64,000 nucleotides of DNA from an uncultured Roseovarius sp. (GTDB lineage Bacteria > Pseudomonadota > Alphaproteobacteria > Rhodobacterales > Rhodobacteraceae): positions 1-64,000 of the forward strand of contig NZ_CAMYMD010000101.1 in NCBI RefSeq assembly GCF_947259555.1. Direction: 5' to 3'. Shown here in pieces: positions 1 through 9,187 of the stretch. Position numbers and translations under genes: made by a program. Position 1 is the stretch's first letter; each line of letters begins with the position of its first letter. The notes under the pieces were generated by a model. That model was not told the DNA's origin, made no database searches, and was given only the letters and a program-made list of their open reading frames with translations.

Positions 1-420
1 CTCGCGCTCGCTGCCGAAGGGGCTGCGCGCATGGGCGCCAGCGCGCGGTTCGAGGCCCGTCGCGGCGATGCGTTCGACGTGATGGAGGGGCTTGCCGCCG
101 AGGGCGCGCGTTTTGATCTGGTCATCTGCGATCCGCCCGCCTTTGCTCCCTCCAAGCAAGCTATGGAAAAGGGCCTTCGCGCGTATGAGCGTGTGGCGCG
201 GCTCGCGGCACCGCTGGTGGAGACGGGCGGCTACCTCGGTTTGTGTTCGTGCTCGCACGCGGTCGATCTGGGCAAGTTCCGCGCGGCCTGCACGCGTGGG
301 ATCGGACGGGCCGGACGGGCAGGCGCGCTGATCCACACCGGGTTTGCCGGGCCGGATCACCCGTTGCATCCCAGTCTGGCCGAATCCGGCTATCTCAAGG
401 CGCTGTTCTACCGCCTATGA
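1..420 (+). CDS. Class I SAM-dependent rRNA methyltransferase (RlmI-like), C-terminal part, truncated by window start
   Basis: Frame open from base 1; DLVICDPPAFAPSK (DPPxF motif) and GGYLGLCSCSHAV typical of RlmI/RlmK-type MTases. Confidence 0.8.
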   Translation, partial: LALAAEGAARMGASARFEARRGDAFDVMEGLAAEGARFDLVICDPPAFAPSKQAMEKGLRAYERVARLAAPLVETGGYLGLCSCSHAVDLGKFRAACTRGIGRAGRAGALIHTGFAGPDHPLHPSLAESGYLKALFYRL

Positions 421-962
421 AGGTGCTTCTGGATGCCTGCGTCATCTATCCGACGGTGATGCGCGAAATGATCCTTGGCGTGGCCGAGAAAGGCGTGTTC
501 GTCCCTATGTGGTCGGAGCGGATCATTGCCGAATGGCTGCACGCGGCAGCAAGGTTGGGCCCGGATGCACAGGCCCAGGCGGCAGGCGAGGCGGCGCTTA
601 TGGCGTCAAAATGGCCCGAGGCGACCGTGATCTATCCGCCCTCGCTCGAGGCCCGGCTCTGGTTGCCCGATCCGACCGATACCCATGTTTTGGCCGCAGC
701 GATCGCCGGGTCCACCGACGGAATACTGACGTTTAACGCCCGTGATTTCCCGCGCAACATTCTCGCCGAAGAAGGTGTCTGGCGCGCGGATCCGGACGGG
801 TTCCTGCATGGTATCTGGCAGGCACAGCCTGACCTGGTCGAAGAGGTGGGGCGCCAAGTCCTCGACAAGGCGCGGCGGCTCTCGACCGGCACGTGGGAGA
901 TGCGCGCCCTTCTGAAAAAGGCACGCCTGCCGCGTCTGGCCAAGGCGCTCTCTCAGGTCTGA
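417..962 (+). CDS. PIN-domain protein
   Basis: ATG overlaps preceding stop (ATGA); MKVLLDACVIYP start, DPTDTHVLAAAIAG and TFNARDFP typical of PIN domains. Confidence 0.75.
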   Translation: MKVLLDACVIYPTVMREMILGVAEKGVFVPMWSERIIAEWLHAAARLGPDAQAQAAGEAALMASKWPEATVIYPPSLEARLWLPDPTDTHVLAAAIAGSTDGILTFNARDFPRNILAEEGVWRADPDGFLHGIWQAQPDLVEEVGRQVLDKARRLSTGTWEMRALLKKARLPRLAKALSQV

Positions 963-990
963 CAGCCTGACGCGGCCGTCAAAGAAATCC

Positions 991-2175
991 TCAGCGCACC
1001 AGATCGCGCATCCCGCGGTCCAGCCCCGCGAGGGTCATTGGCACCATGCGTCCCTCAAATATCTCGTGGATCATCCCGATGGATTGGGTATAGCGCCACT
1101 CGGCTTCGGGGACCGGATTGATCCAAAGATGATCGGGCCATTGGGCGCGGGCACGCTCTAGCCAGACATCGCCGGCCTCGGCGTTCCAATGCTCGTTGGC
1201 GCCGCCCGGATAGACGATTTCGTAGGGGGACATGCTGGCATCCCCAACGAAAATACATTTGTAATCAGAGCCATAGGTGCGCAGTACCTCGGAGGTGGGG
1301 GTCTGCGCGTTCCAACGCCGGGCGTTGTCGCGCCAGACCCCTTCGTAGAGGCAGTTGTGAAAATAGTAGTATTCGAGATGTTTGAATTCGGCGCGTGCCG
1401 CTGAAAACAGCTCTTCCACAACCTTGATATGCGGGTCCATCGAGCCGCCGACATCGAGAAAAAGCAGCACCTTGATCGCATTTCGGCGCTCTGGCCGGGT
1501 CTTGACGTCGAGATAGCCATGCTCTGCCGTTGCGCGGATCGTGCCATCAAGATCAAGCTCTTCGGCCGCGCCGTCACGCGCCCATTTGCGAAGCCGTTTC
1601 AGCGCCACCTTGATGTTGCGCGTGCCCAGTTCGACACTGTCGTCGAGATTGCGGAACTCGCGCTTGTCCCATACCTTGACCGCGCGGCGGTGCCGGCTTT
1701 CTTTTTGTCCAATGCGCACACCCTCGGGATTGTAGCCATAGGCGCCAAACGGTGAGGTCCCTGCAGTGCCGATCCACTTGGAGCCGCCCTGATGCCGCCC
1801 CTGCTGCTCCTTGAGCCGGTCGCGCAGTGTTTCCATCAGCTTGTCGAACCCGCCAAGCGCCTCGATCTCGGCGCGCTCTTCCGCGGAGAGGTGCTTTTCG
1901 GCGAGCTTCTCCAACCACTCCGTCGGCAGATCGACGGCGTCGAGCACGTCCTGTGCGGTGAGCGCCTCCAGCCCGGAGAAGCTGGTCGAGAATGCCTGAT
2001 CGAACCGGTCGATGTGACGCTCGTCCTTCACCATCGCCGACCGCGCGAGGTAGTAAAACCCCTCGACGTCGTAGGTCACGAGACCCGCGCTCATCGCTTC
2101 CAGAAACGTGAGATACTCGCGCAGACTGACCGGCAAGCCAGCTTTTCTAAGGTTCTCGAAAAACGGCAGGAACAT
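991..2175 (-). CDS. VWA domain-containing CoxE-like protein
   Basis: 394 aa; LLFLDVGGSMDPH MIDAS-like motif, IFVGDASMSPYEI; co-oriented with MoxR ATPase. Confidence 0.85.
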   Translation of the reverse strand: MFLPFFENLRKAGLPVSLREYLTFLEAMSAGLVTYDVEGFYYLARSAMVKDERHIDRFDQAFSTSFSGLEALTAQDVLDAVDLPTEWLEKLAEKHLSAEERAEIEALGGFDKLMETLRDRLKEQQGRHQGGSKWIGTAGTSPFGAYGYNPEGVRIGQKESRHRRAVKVWDKREFRNLDDSVELGTRNIKVALKRLRKWARDGAAEELDLDGTIRATAEHGYLDVKTRPERRNAIKVLLFLDVGGSMDPHIKVVEELFSAARAEFKHLEYYYFHNCLYEGVWRDNARRWNAQTPTSEVLRTYGSDYKCIFVGDASMSPYEIVYPGGANEHWNAEAGDVWLERARAQWPDHLWINPVPEAEWRYTQSIGMIHEIFEGRMVPMTLAGLDRGMRDLVR

Positions 2176-2181
2176 CGCGGA

Positions 2182-2349
2182 TCAGAGCGAACTGCGGTGA
2201 ATGATCAAGGTCAGGAACAAGCCCGCGAGGGCAAAAATAAGCGTATAAACAAAAGCATATTGCAGAATGTCTGCCAACTTGCCTTTGCGCCGCCGCGCGA
2301 TCAGCGCACCGGTCAGCGCGCCCAGTATTGCCCCGATGATGACGATCAT
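2182..2349 (-). CDS. Small membrane protein, 55 aa (MIVIIGAILGALTGALIARRRKGKLADILQYAFVYTLIFALAGLFLTLIIHRSSL)
   Basis: Read on minus strand; two hydrophobic segments separated by a basic loop; tightly packed between two co-oriented genes. Confidence 0.65.
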   Translation of the reverse strand: MIVIIGAILGALTGALIARRRKGKLADILQYAFVYTLIFALAGLFLTLIIHRSSL

Positions 2350-2352
2350 GCC

Positions 2353-3726
2353 TTACCCGTTCGGTCCCTTGAGCGGGCTGAGCGCGCCCACTTCGCGCAG
2401 TTTGGCGCGGACCGCCCAATCCGCACCGTAGCCGTAACGTGCCCAGCCCAGACTGTCCAGCCTGACCATGCGCGCCTCGGAGACCCGGCCCGACAGATCG
2501 AGCGCTTCGGCGCGCAGCATGAGCAGGGTCGCGAGAAGGGCTGCGTTTTCATGCCGCTCGGCGGTGCCGAGATGGGGGCGCAGGAGCATCAGCGCGTCCT
2601 CGCCGCGCCCTTGAGAGATCGCATAGGCGGCAAGCTGCGCGGCGGCATAAGCCCGATGCAGACCTGTGCCGGGATTGCGCTCGTAGAATTGCTCGGCGGC
2701 AACAAACTGATCCTGCGCGAAGTCGGGGTCGGTGGCCTGCGATATCCGCCCGAGGGCGAAATGGCTGAACGCGCGGCGGTGATCGGTCCAGCCTACCGCC
2801 TGCGCGATGCGCAGGGCGTCGATCGCCGCTGCGCGCCGCTGCACGGGGCGTGCCCCCGGACCTAGGGCCGTCTGAATGGCCTCGATCCAGGCGCGCGGCG
2901 TCGAGCCGGAGAAGCGCGGCGCGATCTGGTCGCCTGCCGGGTTGAGGCGGGACAAGATGCCCGGAAGACGAGCCTCGACTTGACGCCGGGACATTCCCGC
3001 GCGCAATTCGGGCGCGTAATAAGCGCGCAGAACCAACATGTCGAAACCGGTCAGGACTGCGTGGACATTGTCATCGTTGAACACGCTGTCGGCCAACCGG
3101 TAAAGGTCATTGAGCGGGCCGAGCGCTTGTGCGAGTTCCTCGTGCAGGCAATCGCGTACTTCTTGCGGACTGGTATCGCTGGGCACGAAGATTGCTATCT
3201 TGTCGCGACGTCGAAGTTGGCTCCAATCGGTGGCACGAGAACTGCGCGCAGCGCGATATTGCGACAGGCGCGAGATATTGGGCACGACGAAACACGCCGC
3301 TTTGGGCAGGTTCCGCCGGATGTCTTCGCGGCTCACCGCCTCGATGGTGATATTGGCCGACCCTTCGGACACGCGCGAGATGTCGATCCCGGCTTCGGTG
3401 CGCAGCCGGTGCAAGAGGCGGGTGAGGTCCGATATAAGGGTGATCGGCGGGTTGCCTGTCACCCGAACGGTGATCGGTCCCTCGAACCGCGAAAAATATT
3501 GCAGCATGCGGCCCGATTCCAGCTGGAAGCTGAGATCGAGGAAATCGCGCTGAATATCTCGATTGGACCGTTGCGGTGGCAAAGGGCGCGGTGCCGAGAA
3601 GGCTTTCATCGGGGGCATGCCCGTTTCGGTTGGCGTAGCAGCCCGCGAGGGTGGCTCGTTATAGCTGTAATTGCCGGGCACACAGGCCCCCAACATCAAG
3701 CAGATCGGCAAGATTACACGACGCAT
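2353..3726 (-). CDS. DUF2927-type lipoprotein
   Basis: MRRVILPICLMLGACVPG lipobox; body resembles DUF2927 (AIFVPSDTSPQEVRDCLHEELAQALGPLNDLYRLADSVFNDDNVHAVLTGFDMLVLRAYY); upstream extension of the ORF lacks coding character. Confidence 0.75.
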   Translation of the reverse strand: MRRVILPICLMLGACVPGNYSYNEPPSRAATPTETGMPPMKAFSAPRPLPPQRSNRDIQRDFLDLSFQLESGRMLQYFSRFEGPITVRVTGNPPITLISDLTRLLHRLRTEAGIDISRVSEGSANITIEAVSREDIRRNLPKAACFVVPNISRLSQYRAARSSRATDWSQLRRRDKIAIFVPSDTSPQEVRDCLHEELAQALGPLNDLYRLADSVFNDDNVHAVLTGFDMLVLRAYYAPELRAGMSRRQVEARLPGILSRLNPAGDQIAPRFSGSTPRAWIEAIQTALGPGARPVQRRAAAIDALRIAQAVGWTDHRRAFSHFALGRISQATDPDFAQDQFVAAEQFYERNPGTGLHRAYAAAQLAAYAISQGRGEDALMLLRPHLGTAERHENAALLATLLMLRAEALDLSGRVSEARMVRLDSLGWARYGYGADWAVRAKLREVGALSPLKGPNG

Positions 3727-4005
3727 CAGACCCCCGTATCGTTTTCCGTCACCGAGAAACCCGCCGCCAACATGGCGGTGGGCCAAACACCGACGGGGGC
3801 GGGCACACAAAGGCACGATTGTCCTGAAAGAGAACCGTGCCTCGTCCGCGCCACGGCCTTTGCCGGGTCGGGGGTAGATTTGTATTTCATCCTGTTCTGG
3901 GTAAGGAGCGTTTGGGGCAAAAGTGTGGCACGTGGTCCTGAGGCTCTCGCGGGGCAGGGCGCACTCCGGTAAACTGTTTGAAAACAATGCCCTGCTCCTC
4001 GATCT

Positions 4006-4845
4006 TTATCTTTGACGCCGGGCCATGAAGGCCAGTCTTTCGAAAAGGTGCACGTCTTGCTCGTTTTTGAGCAACGCACCATGCAGCTTGGGGAGTGCAT
4101 CCGCCCCGTCGCGGCTAAGGTCCTCGGGAGTCAGATCCTCGGCCAGAATAAGCTTGAGCCAATCCAGCACCTCGGACGTTGAAGGTTTTTTCTTGAGGCC
4201 GGGCTGTTCTCGGATCTCGAAGAACTGCGTCAGCGCCGTGCTGAGCAGCGCATCCTTGATGCCGGGATGATGAACATCGACGATGCGGCGCATGGTGTCG
4301 GCATCCGGGAAGCGGATATAGTGAAAGAAACAGCGGCGCAAAAATGCGTCGGGCAGCTCTTTTTCATTGTTCGAGGTAATGATGATCACCGGTCGGTGGC
4401 GCGCGCGCACCGTCTCGCCGGTCTCATAGACATGAAATTCCATACGGTCGAGCTCTTGCAACAAGTCGTTGGGAAACTCGATATCGGCCTTGTCGATTTC
4501 ATCGATGAGCAAAACAACTTTTTCGTCAGAGGCAAATGCCTCCCAAAGCTTGCCGCGCCTGATGTAATTGGTCACGTCATGGACCCGCGCGTCACCCAAT
4601 TGACTGTCGCGCAGGCGGCTCACCGCGTCATATTCATAGAGGCCCTGTTGCGCCTTTGTGGTGGATTTGATGTTCCACTCGATAAGGCGCAGGCCGAGCG
4701 CCTCCGACACCTGTCTGGCCAGCTCTGTCTTGCCTGTGCCGGGCTCTCCCTTGACCAGCAAAGGACGTTCGAGAGTCACGGCGGCATTGACGGCCACGGT
4801 CAGATCATCAGTGGCGACATAAGCCTCGGTGCCTTGGAATTTCAT
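4006..4845 (-). CDS. MoxR-family AAA ATPase
   Basis: Walker A GEPGTGKTEL, Walker B VVLLIDEIDKAD, ITSNNEKELPDAFLRRCFFHYI. Confidence 0.9.
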   Translation of the reverse strand: MKFQGTEAYVATDDLTVAVNAAVTLERPLLVKGEPGTGKTELARQVSEALGLRLIEWNIKSTTKAQQGLYEYDAVSRLRDSQLGDARVHDVTNYIRRGKLWEAFASDEKVVLLIDEIDKADIEFPNDLLQELDRMEFHVYETGETVRARHRPVIIITSNNEKELPDAFLRRCFFHYIRFPDADTMRRIVDVHHPGIKDALLSTALTQFFEIREQPGLKKKPSTSEVLDWLKLILAEDLTPEDLSRDGADALPKLHGALLKNEQDVHLFERLAFMARRQR

Positions 4846-5003
4846 CTTTTTTTCAGTCCTTTCGAGCAGGGTGCCATCGCATCGCCTTGCTAAACTAGTC
4901 CGTTCGACAATTCACATCAATGTCGTGTTATTGGCTAGTGACAATCCGTGGCGCGCCGTGTAGATCACGCCTCAAGGCGCATCTACTGTCTGAGGAGTTC
5001 ATT

Positions 5004-5459
5004 ATGCCAGACACTGGCCTTGATGAGGGGATCGAGATGAAAGCAGAAGTATTTCTGCCCGAAGATTATCAACCGGCCGAGGATGAGCCGTTCATGAACG
5101 AACGGCAACTGGAATATTTCCGGCGCAAGTTGATGAATTGGCGGCTCGAATTGCTGGAAGGCAGCCGCGAAACAATCGAAGGTTTGCAGGACGGCACGCG
5201 GGCCATCCCGGACGTGGCCGACCGGGCCAGCGAGGAAACCGACCGCGCATTGGAGCTGCGGACACGTGACAGACAACGCAAGCTTGTCGCGAAAATCGAC
5301 GCGGCCCTGCGCCGGATCGATGAAGGCGAATATGGCTATTGCGAGATGACTGGCGAGCCGATCAGTCTCAAGCGTCTGGATGCACGCCCGATCGCCACGA
5401 TGACGCTCGAGGCGCAAGAGCGCCACGAACGGCGCGAGAAGGTCCATCGCGACGAGTGA
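5004..5459 (+). CDS. dksA: DksA/TraR family transcription factor (RNAP-binding)
   Basis: MNERQLEYFRRKLMNW...DRASEETDRALELRTRDRQRKL...YGYCEMTGEPISLKRLDARP; start 5004 or 5037. Confidence 0.9.
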   Translation: MPDTGLDEGIEMKAEVFLPEDYQPAEDEPFMNERQLEYFRRKLMNWRLELLEGSRETIEGLQDGTRAIPDVADRASEETDRALELRTRDRQRKLVAKIDAALRRIDEGEYGYCEMTGEPISLKRLDARPIATMTLEAQERHERREKVHRDE

Positions 5460-5504
5460 TCAACACGGCGGGGGTCTTCATACCCGCAATGGTTGTGACT
5501 TTAG

Positions 5505-5532
5505 ACACGCCGGGGCCATAACCCCGGCGTGT
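5505..5532 (+). terminator. Rho-independent-like hairpin after dksA
   Basis: ACACGCCGGGG-CCATAA-CCCCGGCGTGT, 11 bp stem followed by TTTCGT. Confidence 0.75.
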
Positions 5533-5551
5533 TTCGTATCAAGAGACAGCG

Positions 5552-6724
5552 ATGAACCTCGATAAACTGAGCATAGCGGTCATTGGCGCGGGGATCGGCG
5601 GGCTGGCAGCGGCCCGCGCGCTCAGCTTGCATGGCGCCGACGTCACTGTTTTCGAGCAGGCACCTGAAATAGCCGAGGTGGGCGCAGGGCTTCAGATCAG
5701 CCCGAACGGCTTTGCGGTATTGCGGGCGCTCGGGTTGGCCGATGTCCTGCGGGCGCAAGCGGTGCGGGCGCGCGCCGTCAGCCTGCGTGATTATCGAGGT
5801 GGCGAGGTGCTGCGGCTGGATCTTGGGGTTCTCGACAGTGACGACTATTATTTCATCCACCGCGCAGATCTGATCGAGGTTCTTGCGAGCGCAGCACGCG
5901 ACGCAGGCGTGCGCATCAGGCTCTTGCAGAAGACATCGGAGATCGAGTGCGGCCCGCGCCCCGTCGTGCGTATGGCCAACGGCTCCAGCCTCGATGCGGA
6001 TCTGATCATTGGCGCGGACGGGCTTCACTCGGTTGCCCGCCGCACGCTCAACGGAACGGCGGCGCCATTCTTCACCCGTCAGGTTGCCTGGCGTGCGACC
6101 ATTCCCAACCTTTGGAACCGAGGCCCCGAAGCGCATGTGCATATGGGGCCGATGCGCCACGTCGTCAGCTATCCGTTGCGCGGGGGCAGCCTGATCAACC
6201 TTGTGGCCGTTCAAGAGCGTGCGGCCTGGACCGAAGAAAGCTGGAGCCAGCGCGATGATCCGATGGCGTTGCGTGCCGCGTTCGCTGATTTCGGCTCAGA
6301 GGTGGGGCGCATGCTTGAGGCCATAGAGGAGGTGCATCTCTGGGGGCTCTTTCGACATCCGGTTTCGCCCGTTTGGCAACGTGACGGGCTGGCAATACTG
6401 GGTGATGCGGCGCACCCGACGCTGCCCTTTATGGCGCAAGGGGCATCCATGGCGCTGGAGGATGGTTGGGTTCTCGCGGACGCGCTGAGCGGGGCAGGGA
6501 CACTTGATGAGGGCCTTGCGCAGTATCAGGCGCGGCGCGAGGGGCGTGTGCGCCGGGTGGTCGAGGCGGCAAGCCGCAACGCGTGGAAATACCACCTCAG
6601 CTTTCCGCCGCTCCGATGGGCCGCGCACACGGCGTTGCGCGCTGGTGGGGTGGTCGCACCAACGCGTATGATGCGTCAGTTCGATTGGCTATACGCGCAT
6701 GACGTCACTGCGGCGGCTGGCTGA
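5552..6724 (+). CDS. FAD-dependent monooxygenase (salicylate hydroxylase-like)
   Basis: GAGIGGLAAARALSLHGADVTVFEQ, GADGLHSVAR, LAILGDAAHPTLPFMAQGASMALEDGWVLA. Confidence 0.88.
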   Translation: MNLDKLSIAVIGAGIGGLAAARALSLHGADVTVFEQAPEIAEVGAGLQISPNGFAVLRALGLADVLRAQAVRARAVSLRDYRGGEVLRLDLGVLDSDDYYFIHRADLIEVLASAARDAGVRIRLLQKTSEIECGPRPVVRMANGSSLDADLIIGADGLHSVARRTLNGTAAPFFTRQVAWRATIPNLWNRGPEAHVHMGPMRHVVSYPLRGGSLINLVAVQERAAWTEESWSQRDDPMALRAAFADFGSEVGRMLEAIEEVHLWGLFRHPVSPVWQRDGLAILGDAAHPTLPFMAQGASMALEDGWVLADALSGAGTLDEGLAQYQARREGRVRRVVEAASRNAWKYHLSFPPLRWAAHTALRAGGVVAPTRMMRQFDWLYAHDVTAAAG

Positions 6725-6766
6725 CCGAGCCATTGTGCGCAGGCCGCTACCTGCGGCGACTGGTGC

Positions 6767-7552
6767 TCATGCGTCCAGTTCGACCCAGAGAGGCACGTGA
6801 TCGGATGGCTTGTCGCGGCCGCGAATTTCCTTGTCGATGCCGCAATCGGTCAGCAGATCGGAGGCTTGCGGGCTCAGCAGCACATGGTCAATGCGGATGC
6901 CGTTGTTTTTGTTCCATGCCCCGGCCTGATAGTCCCAAAAGGTGTAATGGCCCGGTCCCTGAACGCGGGCTCGAAGCGCCTCAGTGTATCCCAGATTCAG
7001 GATACGGCGAAAAGCGGCTCGACTATCGGGCAGCGCAAGCGCGTCCTCGCGCCACGCGTCGGGGCGCGCCGCGTCTTCGTCCTGCGGGATGATGTTGTAA
7101 TCTCCGCCCATGACAACGGGTTCCTCGGTGGCGAGCAACTCTTCTGCGCGGGCGCGCAATCGCGCCATCCATGCGAGCTTGTAGTCGTATTTCGGTCCCG
7201 GCGCGGGGTTTCCATTCGGCAGGTAGAGGCCGCATAGCCGCACCGCCTGCCTGTCACCCACGACCGTGGCTTCGATCCAGCGGGCGTGTTCATCCGCGTC
7301 ATCGCCGGGCAGGCCACGCGTGACATCTTCCAGCGGACGCTTGGACAGGATCGCCACGCCGTTGAAACTCTTTTGACCGTGTGTCTCGACGTTATAGCCG
7401 CGATCTTCAAAGATCTCTGCGGGGAAATTCGCATCGACCGACTTGATTTCCTGCAACAGAACGACATCAGGTTCAGCCTCGTCGAGCCATGCCGACAGAG
7501 CCTCGATCCGGGCCTTGATGCCGTTGATGTTGAATGTGGCGATCTTCATCAC
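6767..7552 (-). CDS. xth: Exodeoxyribonuclease III
   Basis: MKIATFNINGIKARIEAL, LQEIKSVD, GGDYNIIP, IDHVLLSP, KPSDHVPLWVEL. Confidence 0.92.
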   Translation of the reverse strand: MMKIATFNINGIKARIEALSAWLDEAEPDVVLLQEIKSVDANFPAEIFEDRGYNVETHGQKSFNGVAILSKRPLEDVTRGLPGDDADEHARWIEATVVGDRQAVRLCGLYLPNGNPAPGPKYDYKLAWMARLRARAEELLATEEPVVMGGDYNIIPQDEDAARPDAWREDALALPDSRAAFRRILNLGYTEALRARVQGPGHYTFWDYQAGAWNKNNGIRIDHVLLSPQASDLLTDCGIDKEIRGRDKPSDHVPLWVELDA

Positions 7553-7612
7553 GCGCCCCCTTTATCCGTGGTGGACCCCTCTATCGCGCAGGGGGGCGGG
7601 GCTGGCAAGCGC

Positions 7613-7936
7613 TCACATCGCAAAGGACGTGCCACAGCCGCAAGAGCTGCTGGCATTGGGGTTTTCGATCACGAAACGCGCGCCGATGAGCTCTTCACTG
7701 AAATCGATCGTGGCACCTTCGAGAAAGGGCAGCGAGACACTGTCAACCACGACTCTTTGTCCCTCGCCTTCAAGGATCAGATCATCCTGCGCGGGCTGAT
7801 CCAGACGGATATCGTATTGAAACCCCGAGCAGCCGCCGCCCTCGACGGCTACGCGCAGGGCCTGACCCTGATCGCCGGCCCCGATTTCGGCCAGACGGGC
7901 AAAGGCACGGGGGGTCACTTTGGGCGGCAATTGCAT
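7613..7936 (-). CDS. erpA: A-type iron-sulfur carrier/insertion protein (ErpA/IscA family)
   Basis: GGCSGFQYDI and SSCGCGTSFAM cysteine motifs. Confidence 0.88.
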   Translation of the reverse strand: MQLPPKVTPRAFARLAEIGAGDQGQALRVAVEGGGCSGFQYDIRLDQPAQDDLILEGEGQRVVVDSVSLPFLEGATIDFSEELIGARFVIENPNASSSCGCGTSFAM

Positions 7937-7980
7937 GGAAGAGCTCCGGACTGTTTTACGTTCCTGTTCAACTGCAATAT

Positions 7981-7995
7981 ATGGTCTAAGACCAT
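7981..7995. promoter_or_regulatory. 15-nt perfect palindrome between divergent erpA and dgt
   Basis: ATGGTCT-A-AGACCAT, centred in the 80-bp divergent intergenic gap. Confidence 0.4.
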
Positions 7996-8016
7996 CGGCG
8001 ACAAGGATATCCAGCG

Positions 8017-9186
8017 ATGACGGCCCCGTATGCCTCTGATCCCGCGGATGTGCGGGGCCGGCTTGTCTCGGAAGAGGAAAGCGCGTTTCGCTCACCTTTT
8101 CAGCGGGACCGTGACCGGATCATCCATTCCAGCGCCTTTCGCAGGCTCAAGCACAAGACGCAAGTCTTCGTGGCCCATGAGGGCGACTACTTTCGCACGC
8201 GCCTGACACATTCCATCGAAGTGGCGCAGGTGGCGCGAACGATCGCAGGTGCACTTGGGCTCAACGCCGAACTGACCGAGGCCGTGGCCCTCGCGCATGA
8301 TCTGGGGCACACGCCCTTTGGCCATGCGGGTGAGGACACGCTCGACGCGCTTATGAAGCCTTATGGCGGGTTCGATCACAATGCGCAGGCCGTACGGATC
8401 GTGACCACGCTGGAACGGCATTATGCCGAGTTCGATGGTCTGAATCTAACGTGGGAGACCCTCGAAGGGCTTGCCAAGCACAATGGCCCGGTGACCGGGG
8501 CGTTGCCTTACGCGCTCGCCGAATACAATTCGCGTCACGATCTCGAATTGCACACGCATGCAAGCGCCGAGGCGCAGGTGGCGGCCCTCTCGGACGATAT
8601 TGCTTACAATAACCACGATCTGCATGACGGATTGCGCGCGCGCCTTTTTACGGATGCAGAGATCGCGGAGCTTCCGATCGTGGGTGCATGTTATGCCGAG
8701 GTTGACGCGCGCTATCCGGGCCTTGACCGCAAGCGACGGCGGCATGAGGCGCTCCGCCGGGTATTCGGCGTTATGGTGAGCGACGTGATCGAGGGCTCGA
8801 ACCTTGTATTGCAAGAGGCGTGCCCGGCCTCTGCGGCGGAAGTGCGCCATCTCGGTCGCCCGGTGGTCCGCTTTTCACCGGCACTGTGGTCTGAACTCAG
8901 GGAAATCCGCGCATTTCTCTATACCCGGATGTACCGCGCTCCGCAGGTTAACGAAATGCGCGCTCGCGTGCATCGCGTGGTCAGCGACCTTTTTCCCTAC
9001 TATCTGAATGCGCCGCATCACCTGCCGGATGAATGGCGCAAGGATGTGGCGCAGGCCGGCGACGAGACGGCGCTGGCGCGGCTGGTTGCCGACTACATTG
9101 CGGGAATGACTGACCGTTTCGCGCTTCAGAGCCATGCGCGGCTGATGGGTGAATTGGCACAGACCGGGATGAACGAGGGGTTTTAG
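8017..9186 (+). CDS. dgt: Deoxyguanosinetriphosphate triphosphohydrolase-like HD protein
   Basis: FQRDRDRIIHSSAFRRLKHKTQVF, RLTHSIEVAQVARTIA, AHDLGHTPFGHAGE. Confidence 0.92.
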   Translation: MTAPYASDPADVRGRLVSEEESAFRSPFQRDRDRIIHSSAFRRLKHKTQVFVAHEGDYFRTRLTHSIEVAQVARTIAGALGLNAELTEAVALAHDLGHTPFGHAGEDTLDALMKPYGGFDHNAQAVRIVTTLERHYAEFDGLNLTWETLEGLAKHNGPVTGALPYALAEYNSRHDLELHTHASAEAQVAALSDDIAYNNHDLHDGLRARLFTDAEIAELPIVGACYAEVDARYPGLDRKRRRHEALRRVFGVMVSDVIEGSNLVLQEACPASAAEVRHLGRPVVRFSPALWSELREIRAFLYTRMYRAPQVNEMRARVHRVVSDLFPYYLNAPHHLPDEWRKDVAQAGDETALARLVADYIAGMTDRFALQSHARLMGELAQTGMNEGF

Positions 9187-9187
9187 G

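Noticed and set aside
417-962. PIN gene as half of a toxin-antitoxin pair
   Set aside because: No antitoxin-like ORF adjacent on either strand; neighbours are an rRNA methyltransferase and the VWA gene.
3727-3987. N-terminal extension of the DUF2927 ORF
   Set aside because: Lipoprotein signal at 3726 is a better start; upstream part is Arg/Pro-rich noncoding-like.
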